Below are positions 33,251 through 41,255 of a stretch of 64,000 nucleotides of DNA, piece by piece. Numbering within the stretch: position 1 is the first letter of the stretch; the number at the start of each line of letters is the position of its first letter. The notes under the pieces were generated by a model. The model had not been told where the DNA came from. It saw nothing but the letters and a program-made list of their open reading frames with translations, and did not search any database. This DNA comes from Collinsella sp. (lineage in GTDB: Bacteria; Actinomycetota; Coriobacteriia; Coriobacteriales; Coriobacteriaceae). The position numbers and the translations under genes were made by a program. The stretch is from contig JAGZQO010000010.1 in the NCBI GenBank assembly GCA_018382125.1, forward strand, positions 37,307 to 101,306. Direction: 5' to 3'.

Positions 33251-34603
33251 TTAGCTCTGAGCTCGCACGCGAGCGGCGCCGAGTTCGGTCAGATGGTATT
33301 TCTGGCCATGCTTGATGACCAAGCCGGCCTGCGCCAAGTCATTGAGCGTGCGTGACCAAGTGGGGGCCGAGTTTCCAAACGCCCTCGCAAGATCGGTTGC
33401 ACCGCACGCTTGATTTTGCGCCAGATAGCCCAGCGCGGCGTTGCCGCGATCGCTTACGAACACGTCCGGTTGTGGCTGCGCATACTGATTTGCTGCATTA
33501 GGATACATCATTTGAGCTGCTGGTTGTTGAGAACTCTGCATCGGCGGCATTTGCTGTTGAAAACTTTGAGGCCACTGTTGGTAAGGCTGCGGAGGCATCT
33601 GCTGGGCCCAGGGGTTGTACTGCTGCTGTGGCATCTGCTGGTACGGCTGCTGATATCCCTGCTGGTACTGCTGCGGGAACTGCTGGCCATACCCCAGTGG
33701 TGGTATCTGCTGATATGGATATCCCTGATGGTACGGCTGATAGCCCATTTGCTGGCCATCCGGTGCCCCCGTCGCCTGCTGCATTGCTGCTGCATCCTGA
33801 TCCGCCAGCGGCATGGCCTCTGGCATGCTTGGCGGCATCGATGTCGATGCCGCCTGGGGCTCTTGTGTAGGAAGCATTCCGGGCTGCTGCATCTGCCCCA
33901 CGGGGGACTGCATCTGCTGCGTTGCCATGGGCTGCTGCGCAAAAGCTCCCGGCAGGGGATATGTGGGCTGCTCCGTCTCTGGCCGCACGGCAGCACCGCG
34001 TCCGCCGGCACGCTCGATTTCCTGCACGCGTTTAGGGTTCAGGCTTACCGTAACCACGGTGCCGTTGCCCATGTTGTCCTCGATGGATACGGCACCGCCG
34101 GCGTTTTCCAAATACTCCTGCACCATGGGAAACCCTGCCCCGGTTCCACGGATATAGCGCTTCATCTTGCTGTTTGCGCTGGTAACGCCAAAGTCGAAAG
34201 CGCGTTCCTTGTCGTCGATGCCGGGTCCTTGATCAGCAAAGCGGATGGTGTCTCCGCCGTCCAGGATCGAGATGATGGGCTCGGCAAAGTGCGCGTGGAT
34301 AAAGTTTTCGACAATCTCGCGGATGACCATGAGCGAGATATGGCCACCTTGTTCTTTCATGCACTGGTAGACGGTGTTGGTCGTCTCTTCCAAATACGTG
34401 CGGACATCTTGCGGATCAATGACAATCACACGCGGTGTCGACAGCATGTCGTCATAGACGGCGATGCGCGCGGCGTACATGGCTTTTGGCGCCTGCGTGG
34501 TCGTCTGCTCGCCTTCTGCACGCTCTTCGCGCACGCCGGTGATGTGCTCGTTGTCGGGTGCCGGGTCTCCGGAATCGACCATGGTGTAAAAGTCGTCAGA
34601 CAT
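33251..34603 (-). CDS. HATPase / Gln-Pro-rich linker / winged-helix protein next to the origin
   Basis: I know no name for this 450-residue protein. Residues 90-190 form a GHKL/SpoIIAB-type ATPase fold: N box REIVENFIHAHF (Asn100), G1 FADQGPGID (124-129) and G2 GTGAGFPMV (153-161). Residues about 205-375 are a low-complexity linker rich in Gln, Pro, Tyr and Met (PYQQ and QQMP repeats). The last ~70 residues look like a winged helix (ACGATDLARAFGNSAPTWSRTLNDLAQAG-type HTH, then KYHLTELGAARV). No HisKA domain or phospho-acceptor is seen, so it resembles an anti-sigma or stand-alone ATPase joined to a DNA-binding module. It lies 15 bp upstream of dnaA on the same strand, so it is probably co-transcribed with dnaA. 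Confidence 0.8.
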   Translation of the reverse strand: MSDDFYTMVDSGDPAPDNEHITGVREERAEGEQTTTQAPKAMYAARIAVYDDMLSTPRVIVIDPQDVRTYLEETTNTVYQCMKEQGGHISLMVIREIVENFIHAHFAEPIISILDGGDTIRFADQGPGIDDKERAFDFGVTSANSKMKRYIRGTGAGFPMVQEYLENAGGAVSIEDNMGNGTVVTVSLNPKRVQEIERAGGRGAAVRPETEQPTYPLPGAFAQQPMATQQMQSPVGQMQQPGMLPTQEPQAASTSMPPSMPEAMPLADQDAAAMQQATGAPDGQQMGYQPYHQGYPYQQIPPLGYGQQFPQQYQQGYQQPYQQMPQQQYNPWAQQMPPQPYQQWPQSFQQQMPPMQSSQQPAAQMMYPNAANQYAQPQPDVFVSDRGNAALGYLAQNQACGATDLARAFGNSAPTWSRTLNDLAQAGLVIKHGQKYHLTELGAARVRAQS

Positions 34604-34846
34604 GCCGCTCGCAATCTTTCAAAAGGTTTCGAACAAATAGTAGCTCACCGTGCAATGTTTCTCATCTTTCGACAACTTTTCAAAACCTGTTGAAAACTTT
34701 GGAAAACGGGCGAAAAGTTCTCAACATTGCCAACATGACCTGTTGAAAACTCGATGAAATATCGTGAAAAGTTGCCATGAGGCGTAAATTTCGGTTGTGC
34801 TTATGGGGGAACCGTGTGAACTACGCAACCTTTTACCTTTGATTTC
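34604..34846. other. oriC: Candidate origin of replication (oriC) spacer
   Basis: The spacer lies between divergent gene sets at the switch from mainly minus to mainly plus coding. It contains TGTTGAAAA at 34688-34696 and 34741-34749, both within the 12-mer CCTGTTGAAAAC, and TTCTCAACA at 34718-34726. It also has several GAAAAG/GACAACTTTTC runs. These are reverse forms of TTTTCAACA, two changes from the standard DnaA box TTATCCACA. AT-rich stretches nearby could be the unwinding element. Confidence 0.65.
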
Positions 34847-34876
34847 TTGACATTTGAATATTGATTTCCCTACAAT
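34847..34876 (+). promoter_or_regulatory. rpmH promoter
   Basis: TTGACA (34847-34852) and TACAAT (34871-34876) are separated by 18 nt. This strong sigma-70-type promoter drives the rpmH-rnpA-yidD-yidC run. Confidence 0.8.
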
Positions 34877-34947
34877 CTTCAAGCTCACGTGTCTATATCT
34901 GCGTCCGCGCCCCGCGGACACTCGAAATGCAGCAGGAGGAACTTAAG

Positions 34948-35082
34948 ATGAAGCGTACGTATCAGCCTAATAAGCGTAAGCGTGCCAAGACCCATGGCTT
35001 CCGTGCCCGTATGGCCACTAAGGGTGGTCGTGCCGTGCTCGCCCGTCGTCGCGCCAAGGGCCGCAAGCGTCTCACTGTCTAG
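34948..35082 (+). CDS. rpmH: 50S ribosomal protein L34
   Basis: The 44-residue basic protein begins [18 protein letters not shown] and has the conserved [18 protein letters not shown] core. AGGAGGAAC precedes the ATG. It is the first gene on the right side of the origin and is followed by rnpA, as in most bacteria. Confidence 0.98.
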   Translation: MKRTYQPNKRKRAKTHGFRARMATKGGRAVLARRRAKGRKRLTV

Positions 35083-35102
35083 CAGCGATACACACATCTC
35101 GC

Positions 35103-35441
35103 ATGAAGACTATTAAGTCTCGGCAAGATTTCGAGCATGTGTTCAGTCAGGGGCGTCGTTTCAATCATCCTCTGATTCGAATGACCATATGTGAATCGGT
35201 TGGCGAAGGCGACTCCGGAAGGGTCGCCTTCGTTGGTGCTAAACGGCTCGGTTGTGCTGTCGTGCGCAACCGTTCTAAGCGTGTGATGCGCGAGGCCGCC
35301 CGCAGCTGTGGATTTCCCGTTGCGGGTTATGACATCATCTTGTTCGCAACTCCCAAGACGAGGGTTTCCTCGCCGCAGGAGATGGACAAGGCGTTGCGTT
35401 CGCTTATGAAGCGCGCCGGCGTTGCCGGGGAGGAGCGATGA
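35103..35441 (+). CDS. rnpA: Ribonuclease P protein component
   Basis: RnpA binds the RNase P RNA and helps process tRNA precursors. The 112-residue protein has the RNR motif [17 protein letters not shown] and the central GAKRLG segment. It starts 20 bp after rpmH and overlaps yidD by 4 bp, so the run is translationally coupled. Confidence 0.96.
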   Translation: MKTIKSRQDFEHVFSQGRRFNHPLIRMTICESVGEGDSGRVAFVGAKRLGCAVVRNRSKRVMREAARSCGFPVAGYDIILFATPKTRVSSPQEMDKALRSLMKRAGVAGEER

Positions 35442-35662
35442 GCAATCACGTTTTGCGACGTGTTGCCATCGCTCCTATTCGCATATATCAACAGGTTATT
35501 TCGCCCTTATTGCCTGACGCCTGCATTTATTACCCAACGTGCTCGCAATACGCCATCCAGGCGATTGAGAAGCACGGTGTTTTGAGAGGCTGCTGGCTTG
35601 CCGTGAGGCGCATCGCTCGCTGCAATCCCCTGCACGTCGGCGGTTATGACCCTGTGCCCTAG
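35438..35662 (+). CDS. yidD: Membrane protein insertion efficiency factor YidD
   Basis: The 74-residue protein has the full family pattern: [34 protein letters not shown] and [17 protein letters not shown]. YidD is a small membrane-associated protein that helps YidC insert membrane proteins. It overlaps rnpA by 4 bp and precedes yidC by 29 bp. Confidence 0.96.
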   Translation: MSNHVLRRVAIAPIRIYQQVISPLLPDACIYYPTCSQYAIQAIEKHGVLRGCWLAVRRIARCNPLHVGGYDPVP

Positions 35663-35691
35663 CGGGCACTCGCTATCGGAGGAAAACTTAC

Positions 35692-36462
35692 ATGTGGGAT
35701 TGGATCGTTAACATCCTTTTCGAGCTGCTCAAGCTCATCCAGACCTTTGCGGTCGACTGGGGCCTGTCCATCATCATCCTGGTGGTCATCATCCGTCTGC
35801 TGCTGACGCCGCTTATGCTCAAGTCGACCAAGTCGACGGCTCGCATGCAGGTGCTGCAGCCCAAGATGCTCGAGATCCAGGAGCGCTATGCCGACGATCC
35901 CCAGCGTCAGGCCGAGGAGATGCAGAAGTTCTACAGCGAGAACAAGTTCAACCCCATGGCTGGCTGTCTGCCGCTGCTGATTCAGATGCCTATCCTGTTC
36001 GCCCTGTTTACATTGCTGCGCAACCTGCCGCAGTACTTTAACAACGGCACGTTCTCGTTCTTCAACATCCTGCCCGACCTGACCACCACGCCGAGCGCTT
36101 CCTTTGCCGATGGCTTTATGGTTGCACTGCCTGCGCTGGTTTGCCTGATCCTGTTTGCCGTCCTGACCCTGATTCCGCAGCTCTATATGTCGCGCAACCA
36201 GACCGGCCAGCAGGCTCAGAGCATGCGTATGATGGCCGTTGTCATGACGGTCATGATGCTTTGGATGGGCTGGAGCCTTCCCGTTGGTGTTCTGCTGTAC
36301 TACGACGTCTCGTCTGCTTGGCAGGTTATCCAGCAGATTTTTGTGACGCAGAAGGTCATCGACAAGGCGAAGGCCGATGAGGAGGAGCGTCTTAAGAACG
36401 CTCCGCTGCAGGTTGAGGTCACTCGTCGCGAGAAGAAGCCGCGCCCGCACAAGAAGAAGTAG
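35692..36462 (+). CDS. yidC: Membrane protein insertase YidC/Oxa1
   Basis: The 256-residue protein is the short Gram-positive type with about five membrane helices. The key arginine in the hydrophilic groove is present in VVIIRLLLTPL. The coiled cytoplasmic loop (QVLQPKMLEIQERYADDPQRQ) and the C-terminal basic tail (RREKKPRPHKKK) are typical. No lipobox is seen at its N-terminus. GGAGG precedes the ATG. Confidence 0.95.
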   Translation: MWDWIVNILFELLKLIQTFAVDWGLSIIILVVIIRLLLTPLMLKSTKSTARMQVLQPKMLEIQERYADDPQRQAEEMQKFYSENKFNPMAGCLPLLIQMPILFALFTLLRNLPQYFNNGTFSFFNILPDLTTTPSASFADGFMVALPALVCLILFAVLTLIPQLYMSRNQTGQQAQSMRMMAVVMTVMMLWMGWSLPVGVLLYYDVSSAWQVIQQIFVTQKVIDKAKADEEERLKNAPLQVEVTRREKKPRPHKKK

Positions 36463-36479
36463 TGGGATATCAATCTTAT

Positions 36480-36491
36480 TTAGGTACCTAA
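36480..36491. repeat. 12-bp palindrome TTAGGTACCTAA (copy 1)
   Basis: A perfect 12-bp palindrome lies in the yidC-jag gap. The same 12-mer recurs at 39985-39996, at the end of the parAB run. Confidence 0.4.
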
Positions 36492-36506
36492 CTTTTGGAG
36501 TACGTT

Positions 36507-37076
36507 ATGTCTGAAGAGATCATCGAGGATATGCTTGAGGAGGTTGCCCCGCAGGTCGCGGGCGATTATCCCGAGATTGCACAGCGCTACAAGGCTGGTG
36601 AAGAGCTGACCGATGAGGAGCTCGACACCATTGCCGATGTTGCGATTTCCATCCTGCGTTCCATCCTTTCGCACTTCGATGCCGCCAACTCTCCTATCGA
36701 TGAGTATGAGGGCGACGAGGGTGAGCTGATTTTGGATGTAACGGCTCCCGACCTTGCTGTTCTCATTGGCCGTCATGGTCGCACTCTTGATGCTCTTCAG
36801 GTTATGTTCTCTTTGCTGGTGAGCCGCAAGCTTGGCTTTAGGTATCCGGTTGTAGTGGACGTCGAGGGATACAAGAGCCGCCGTCAGGATAAGGTCGCCT
36901 CCATGGCTCAGTCTGCTGCCGAGCGTGCCATCCGCACTCATAAGAGTGTTTCGCTTCCGCCCATGAATGCCTACGAGCGCCGACTGGTTCACATTGCACT
37001 TCGTGGCAACGATGCAGTCGATACTCATTCTGAGGGTTCTGACCCTGATCGCCATGTGGTGATTGTTGCTCGATAA
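36507..37076 (+). CDS. jag: RNA-binding protein Jag/KhpB (KH and R3H domains)
   Basis: The 189-residue protein has a KH-type domain (VLIGRHGRTLDALQVMFSLLV) and an R3H domain (APSMAQSAAERAI..SVSLPPMNAYERRLVHIAL). The Jag N-terminal domain of firmicutes is absent; short versions are usual in actinobacteria. It is an RNA-binding partner of KhpA in other bacteria. The start ATG 36507 is set by TTTTGGAG 7 nt upstream, not the ATG four codons earlier. It ends in a strong terminator. Confidence 0.92.
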   Translation: MSEEIIEDMLEEVAPQVAGDYPEIAQRYKAGEELTDEELDTIADVAISILRSILSHFDAANSPIDEYEGDEGELILDVTAPDLAVLIGRHGRTLDALQVMFSLLVSRKLGFRYPVVVDVEGYKSRRQDKVASMAQSAAERAIRTHKSVSLPPMNAYERRLVHIALRGNDAVDTHSEGSDPDRHVVIVAR

Positions 37077-37095
37077 TCTACTCGAGCTTATGCTA

Positions 37096-37129
37096 GGGGG
37101 ACGTGGTTTCCACGTCCCCTTTTTTTTGT
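37096..37129 (+). terminator. Terminator after jag
   Basis: Arms 37097-37106 (GGGGACGTGG) and 37110-37119 are perfect complements, followed by a run of nine T. It separates the ribosomal/membrane run from rsmG. Confidence 0.9.
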
Positions 37130-37173
37130 CAAAAGTTCTCGATACGCTGATTTTTGTCAGAAAGGAGCTTCTG

Positions 37174-37911
37174 TTGTTTGTACTTACCGATCAGCAGGCT
37201 GACGAGATGTTGAGTCGCCTAACTTCCTATTGCAAAGAATATTCCTTGAGCGTAACTGATATTGAGCTGAGGAAATGTATCCAGCATTTGGATTTGGTTC
37301 TAGAAACAAATAAGACAACCAATCTCACCCGTATTCTTAACGTAGAAGATGCTGCCGTACTTCATATCCTCGACTCACTTGTTTTGCTCCCCTATATCAA
37401 TAAGGCTCCTGAGGGAGCTTTGCTCGATATGGGAACAGGTGCGGGCTTCCCTGGTATTCCATTAACCATAACCACGCATCGTAAAGCTACTTATATTGAC
37501 TCTGTTGGCAAGAAGGTTGATGCGGTTAATTCCTTTGTCCATGCTCTTGGATTGAAACATGCTCATGCGGTTCATGATCGTCTTGAAGAATATGCTCGAA
37601 GCCATAAGAAGCAGTTCTCCGTTGTAACCGCCCGCGCACTGGCCCCTCTACCGATTCTTGTTGAGTATGCGGCTCCGTACCTGAAGGATGGAGGGCTATT
37701 TGTTATCACCAAGGGCAATCCTTCGGATGAGGAGCTTGCTTCCGGCATGTCAGCAGCTAAGATTTGCGGCTTCACTTTGCTTCTGAATGACGCAATTGAT
37801 TTGCCTGAAGGCTTGGGTCACAGGGAGTTCATTGTTCTTAAGAAGAGTCATTCAGCATCCGTTTCATTGCCTCGTGCAAATGGCATGGCAAAGAAGAATC
37901 CGCTTGCCTAG
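37174..37911 (+). CDS. rsmG: 16S rRNA (guanine-N7) methyltransferase RsmG
   Basis: RsmG methylates G527 of 16S rRNA. The 245-residue protein has the SAM-binding motif LLDMGTGAGFPGIPLTI and the downstream VTARALAPLPILVEYAAPYLKDGG-type block. The longest frame begins inside the terminator; the start is placed at TTG 37174, 6 nt after AAAGGAG, giving a normal length. Third positions are AT-richer than in neighbouring genes. Three parS sites follow directly. Confidence 0.93.
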   Translation: MFVLTDQQADEMLSRLTSYCKEYSLSVTDIELRKCIQHLDLVLETNKTTNLTRILNVEDAAVLHILDSLVLLPYINKAPEGALLDMGTGAGFPGIPLTITTHRKATYIDSVGKKVDAVNSFVHALGLKHAHAVHDRLEEYARSHKKQFSVVTARALAPLPILVEYAAPYLKDGGLFVITKGNPSDEELASGMSAAKICGFTLLLNDAIDLPEGLGHREFIVLKKSHSASVSLPRANGMAKKNPLA

Positions 37912-37912
37912 A

Positions 37913-38006
37913 TGTTTCACGTGAAACATAATGGTTACTAACAGCTTGCAGTGTTTCACGTGAAACATAGCAGTTGCTATCGATTCGGAATGTTTCACGT
38001 GAAACA
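37913..38006. other. Three parS sites, 39 bp apart
   Basis: The perfect 16-bp palindrome TGTTTCACGTGAAACA occurs at 37913-37928, 37952-37967 and 37991-38006. The start-to-start spacing is exactly 39 bp both times. ParB binds parS and spreads to mark the origin for segregation. The first site touches the rsmG stop codon and the last ends 39 bp before the parA start, so the parAB promoter must be near or within the array. Confidence 0.95.
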
Positions 38007-38045
38007 TCCTCCGTTTGACAGCTTTAATACACACCAGGAGGGACC

Positions 38046-38846
38046 GTGGGATTTCGCGACGTTAAGCGTTCTAAGAGCGCAAAAGACACGCGTATCATTG
38101 CAATCATCAATCAAAAAGGCGGCGTCGGTAAGTCAACGACGGCTGTAAACCTTGCAGCAGCACTGGGTGAGCAGGGTCGTAAGACACTGATTGTCGATTT
38201 TGATCCGCAGGGAAACAGCACCAGTGGATTCGGAATTGAAAAAGAAGACCTTGATCACTGCATCTATGATGCATTGCTGAATGATGTGCCGGCAGAATCG
38301 CTTGTTCTTGATACAAATTGCGAAAAGGTATTCGTAATTCCGGCTACAATTCAGCTTGCAGGCGCGGAAATTGAACTCGTAAGCGCAATTGCTCGTGAAA
38401 CCCGTCTCAAAGATTTGCTTGAGCCGATTCAGGACGAGTTCGATTTTATTTTCATTGACTGCCCTCCTTCGCTCGGCCTGCTTACTATCAACGCTTTGAC
38501 CGCAGCAGACAGCGTTTTGATTCCGATCCAGTGCGAGTATTACGCACTCGAGGGCGTTACGAAGCTGCTTGAGTCAATGAAGATGGTCAAATCTCGTCTG
38601 AACAAGGGCTTAGACACCTACGGTGTGCTTATGACCATGTATGACTCGCGTACTTCTCTATCGAATCAGGTTGTTGAGGAGGTTCAATCGTACTTTGGTG
38701 ATAAGGCATTTAAGACGTTGATCCCCCGTACGGTTAAAATCTCCGAAGCTCCGTCTTTTGGGGAACCGGTAATTACCTATGCACCTCAAAATAAGGGTGC
38801 AAAAGCATATATGAACCTTGCAAAAGAGGTGATCAAGCGTGCCTAG
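38046..38846 (+). CDS. parA: Chromosome partitioning ATPase ParA/Soj
   Basis: ParA moves ParB-parS complexes on the nucleoid. The 266-residue Walker-type ATPase has deviant Walker A KGGVGKST (24-31, signature lysine included), IVDFDPQGN and FIFIDCPPSLGLLT. It lacks an HTH domain, as in chromosomal ParA. The start is GTG 38046 with GGAGGGA upstream. parB overlaps its 3' end by 8 bp. Confidence 0.95.
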   Translation: MGFRDVKRSKSAKDTRIIAIINQKGGVGKSTTAVNLAAALGEQGRKTLIVDFDPQGNSTSGFGIEKEDLDHCIYDALLNDVPAESLVLDTNCEKVFVIPATIQLAGAEIELVSAIARETRLKDLLEPIQDEFDFIFIDCPPSLGLLTINALTAADSVLIPIQCEYYALEGVTKLLESMKMVKSRLNKGLDTYGVLMTMYDSRTSLSNQVVEEVQSYFGDKAFKTLIPRTVKISEAPSFGEPVITYAPQNKGAKAYMNLAKEVIKRA

Positions 38847-39744
38847 TGTAAAGAAACGTGGCGGATTGGGACGTGGACTCAATGCTTTGGTCTCAGAGGC
38901 CGAGTATGAGACCGGTGGTTCGGCTGCATCGGCTTCGAATGCCGCATCTGAAACAAAACTACCTATTGAGGATATCGTTCCCAACCCTAATCAGCCGCGA
39001 ATTCACTTTAACGAAACTGAACTTCGTGAGTTGAGCGAATCAATCCAAGAACATGGCGTCTTGCAGCCGCTTTTGGTTCGCAAGCATGGAAACGGCTATG
39101 AGATCATCGCTGGTGAGCGTCGTTACCAAGCGTCAAAGCTTGCTGGTCTTGAGGAGCTGCCTGTCATCATTAAAGATGTTAATGATGAAGAGATGCTGGC
39201 TCTTGCTCTGATCGAAAACCTTCAGCGTTCTGATCTGAATCCCGTCGAAGAGGCTAAGGGCTATCGCCAGCTTATCGATGCCAGCGGTATGACCCAGGAG
39301 GCATTGTCGAAGGCAGTCAGCAAGTCACGCTCTGCAATTACAAACTCGCTGCGCCTTCTCGATCTCCCCGAAGTTGTTCAGCAGATGATTTTTGAGGGCA
39401 AACTTACTGCTGGTCATGCACGTGCGATTCTTGCAGTTCCCTATGAGGACGCTCGAATTCGACTTGCAGAGAAGGTTGTTGCAGAGGGCCTTTCCGTAAG
39501 AGCGACAGAAAATCTTGCTCCGTTGTTTTCTGCCGGAGAGACACCTAAGACGCCGAGGCCTGCAACGCCTCAGTCTTTTAAAAAGGCTGCCCGCGTGCTT
39601 CGTCAGGTTTTTAATACCAACGTGCGTGTTAAGAGCTCGCGTGGAAAGAATAAGATTGAGATTGAGTTTAAAGACGAGGAAGAGCTCTCTCGTATTCTTG
39701 GCGAAATGATTCAGTTTGATCAAGGAGGCCAAGATGAGGAATAG
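38839..39744 (+). CDS. parB: Chromosome partitioning protein ParB/Spo0J
   Basis: The 301-residue protein has the CTPase/N-terminal motif IVPNPNQPR and GERRYQA, with the HTH region TQEALSKAVSKSRSAITNSLRLL, and a C-terminal dimer domain. GERRYQA is the box that binds CTP and controls spreading. The start is GTG 38839. It overlaps parA by 8 bp and the next small gene by 11 bp. Confidence 0.95.
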   Translation: MPSVKKRGGLGRGLNALVSEAEYETGGSAASASNAASETKLPIEDIVPNPNQPRIHFNETELRELSESIQEHGVLQPLLVRKHGNGYEIIAGERRYQASKLAGLEELPVIIKDVNDEEMLALALIENLQRSDLNPVEEAKGYRQLIDASGMTQEALSKAVSKSRSAITNSLRLLDLPEVVQQMIFEGKLTAGHARAILAVPYEDARIRLAEKVVAEGLSVRATENLAPLFSAGETPKTPRPATPQSFKKAARVLRQVFNTNVRVKSSRGKNKIEIEFKDEEELSRILGEMIQFDQGGQDEE

Positions 39745-39988
39745 GATTTTAACTGCGATTGCATTGGCGACGACTGTCGCGGCTGGTGCCTTTGCTGGCT
39801 ATAAGATCGCGACAGACGATGAACTTCGAGGTCGTTTGCTTCGTAGTGCGCAAGATATTGTCGATACATCCAAGAAGAAAATGGATGTTATGACAGAAGA
39901 TGTTGCCATGCGTACGGCTCAGGTAACGAAGAATCCCAAGATTAATCAAGGTTGGGTTAGTAACCAATGGGAAAATGTAGGCTATTAG
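39734..39988 (+). CDS. Small membrane-anchored protein, YtxH-like
   Basis: This 84-residue protein begins with one hydrophobic segment (ILTAIALATTVAAGAFAGY) and continues as a helical, charged domain (RSAQDIVDTSKKKMDVMTEDV), recalling YtxH-type proteins. The start ATG 39734 lies within parB, 5 nt after AAGGAGG, so it is coupled to parB. No function is known to me; a link to segregation is only contextual. Confidence 0.72.
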   Translation: MRNRILTAIALATTVAAGAFAGYKIATDDELRGRLLRSAQDIVDTSKKKMDVMTEDVAMRTAQVTKNPKINQGWVSNQWENVGY

Positions 39989-39996
39989 GTACCTAA
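39985..39996. repeat. 12-bp palindrome TTAGGTACCTAA (copy 2)
   Basis: This is the same palindrome as at 36480-36491, placed over the stop codon of the small gene after parB. Confidence 0.4.
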
Positions 39997-40016
39997 CAAT
40001 TACTTAGCATATTTTG

Positions 40017-40059
40017 AGGGGTCCTTGTCTGATTCACGTGGCAAGGACCCCTTATTTTG
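40017..40059 (+). terminator. Terminator of the parAB run
   Basis: Arms AGGGGTCCTTG (40017-40027) and CAAGGACCCCT (40042-40052) are perfect complements followed by TATTTT. Confidence 0.85.
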
Positions 40060-40104
40060 GCCGTAAAAAATGGGACAGGTAGCAGCTGATTCAAAATTAA
40101 GGTC

Positions 40105-40150
40105 AATAAATAAAACGGCCCCGGTTGCATCTCCTGTAACCGGGGCCGTT
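40105..40150 (-). terminator. Terminator of rlmN
   Basis: Arms 40114-40126 and 40138-40150 (AACGGCCCCGGTT and complement) are perfect. The minus strand then reads TTATTTATTG. Confidence 0.85.
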
Positions 40151-40153
40151 CGA

Positions 40154-40169
40154 TGTTTCACATGAAACG
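40154..40169. other. Degenerate parS-like site before the rlmN terminator
   Basis: TGTTTCACATGAAACG matches parS at 14 of 16 positions and keeps the TTTCAC/GTGAAA-like halves. It lies about 2.1 kb from the three perfect sites. A weak or decayed ParB site is possible. Confidence 0.45.
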
Positions 40170-40187
40170 TTTTGGGGTGCGACTCCC

Positions 40188-41240
40188 CTATGCGTTCTTC
40201 TGAACTTTGAAGCGCTGCTTCAGCTGTCCGCAAGCGGCGTCAATATCGTTACCACGGGAGTTACGAATCGTGGTCTCGATGCCACGGGACTCAAGACGAC
40301 GCTGAAGATCCTCAACCTTATGAATCGGCGACGGCTTGAGCGGGCTGCCCTCGATGTCGTTAAGCTGAATCAGATTAACGTGGCACAACGTTCCCTCGCA
40401 GAAGTCGCAGAGCGCCTGCATCTCGGGATTCGTATCGTTGACGCCTTCGATCATGGCATACTCATAGGTCGGGCGGCGGCCAGTCTTCTCGGTGTAGAGT
40501 TGAAGCGCCTCGTGAAGGCGAAGCAGCGTGTACTTCTTAACACCGGGCATTAGCTTATTGCGTGTCGACTGGATGGCGGAATGCAGGGAAACGGCAAGCG
40601 TGAACTGCTCGGGGATGTCGGCAAATTTGCGAATACCGGGAATAACGCCGCTGGTAGAGACGGTGAGGTGACGAGCACCGATACCGATGCCATCGGGGTC
40701 GTTGAGGATTCGCAACGCCTTGAGAACCTCGTCGTAGTTGGCAAACGGCTCGCCCTGGCCCATGAAGACAACGCTCGTGACGCGCTCGCCAAAGTCGTTG
40801 GATACATGAAGTACCTGGTCGACGATCTCTTGAGCGGTCAGAGAGCGCTTGAGGCCGTTGAGACCGGTAGCGCAAAAGGCACAGCCCATGCCGCAGCCTG
40901 CCTGGGTGGAAACGCAGACGGAAAGCTTGTTGCGACGGGGCATACCGACAGTTTCGACGGAAATGCCGTCGTGGTACTCGAGCAGATACTTGCGCGAGCC
41001 ATCTTTGGAAACCTGCTTGGTGAGTTCAGTCGGCGTATCAAAGGCAAAAGCCTCTTTAAGCTGCTCGCGGAAAGCCTTGGGAAGGTTGGTCATGTCGTCG
41101 AACGAACAAACGTTCTTCTCAAAGACCCATTCGATGAGCTGCTTCGCGCGGAAGGCGGGCTGGCCAAGCTCGGTCACGAGCTCGCGAATATCGTTTTGGC
41201 TCAAGTCGCGAATGTCCTGAGATTTAGTCCTGGGATTCAT
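40188..41240 (-). CDS. rlmN: 23S rRNA / tRNA adenine-C2 methyltransferase RlmN
   Basis: RlmN is a radical SAM enzyme that methylates A2503 of 23S rRNA and A37 of some tRNAs. The 350-residue protein has the CX3CX2C cluster motif CGMGCAFC (Cys116, 120, 123) and the C-terminal catalytic Cys337 in DIDAACGQLK. GQGEP and the SLHS motifs are also present. It is divergent from ddl and read away from it. Confidence 0.95.
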   Translation of the reverse strand: MNPRTKSQDIRDLSQNDIRELVTELGQPAFRAKQLIEWVFEKNVCSFDDMTNLPKAFREQLKEAFAFDTPTELTKQVSKDGSRKYLLEYHDGISVETVGMPRRNKLSVCVSTQAGCGMGCAFCATGLNGLKRSLTAQEIVDQVLHVSNDFGERVTSVVFMGQGEPFANYDEVLKALRILNDPDGIGIGARHLTVSTSGVIPGIRKFADIPEQFTLAVSLHSAIQSTRNKLMPGVKKYTLLRLHEALQLYTEKTGRRPTYEYAMIEGVNDTNPEMQALCDFCEGTLCHVNLIQLNDIEGSPLKPSPIHKVEDLQRRLESRGIETTIRNSRGNDIDAACGQLKQRFKVQKNA

Positions 41241-41255
41241 GGAAGCCTTTCGATT

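Noticed and set aside
36507..37076. Jag lacking its N-terminal domain as a truncation
   Set aside because: Short KH-R3H forms without the Jag N-terminal domain are usual in actinobacteria, and the start has its own ribosome binding site.
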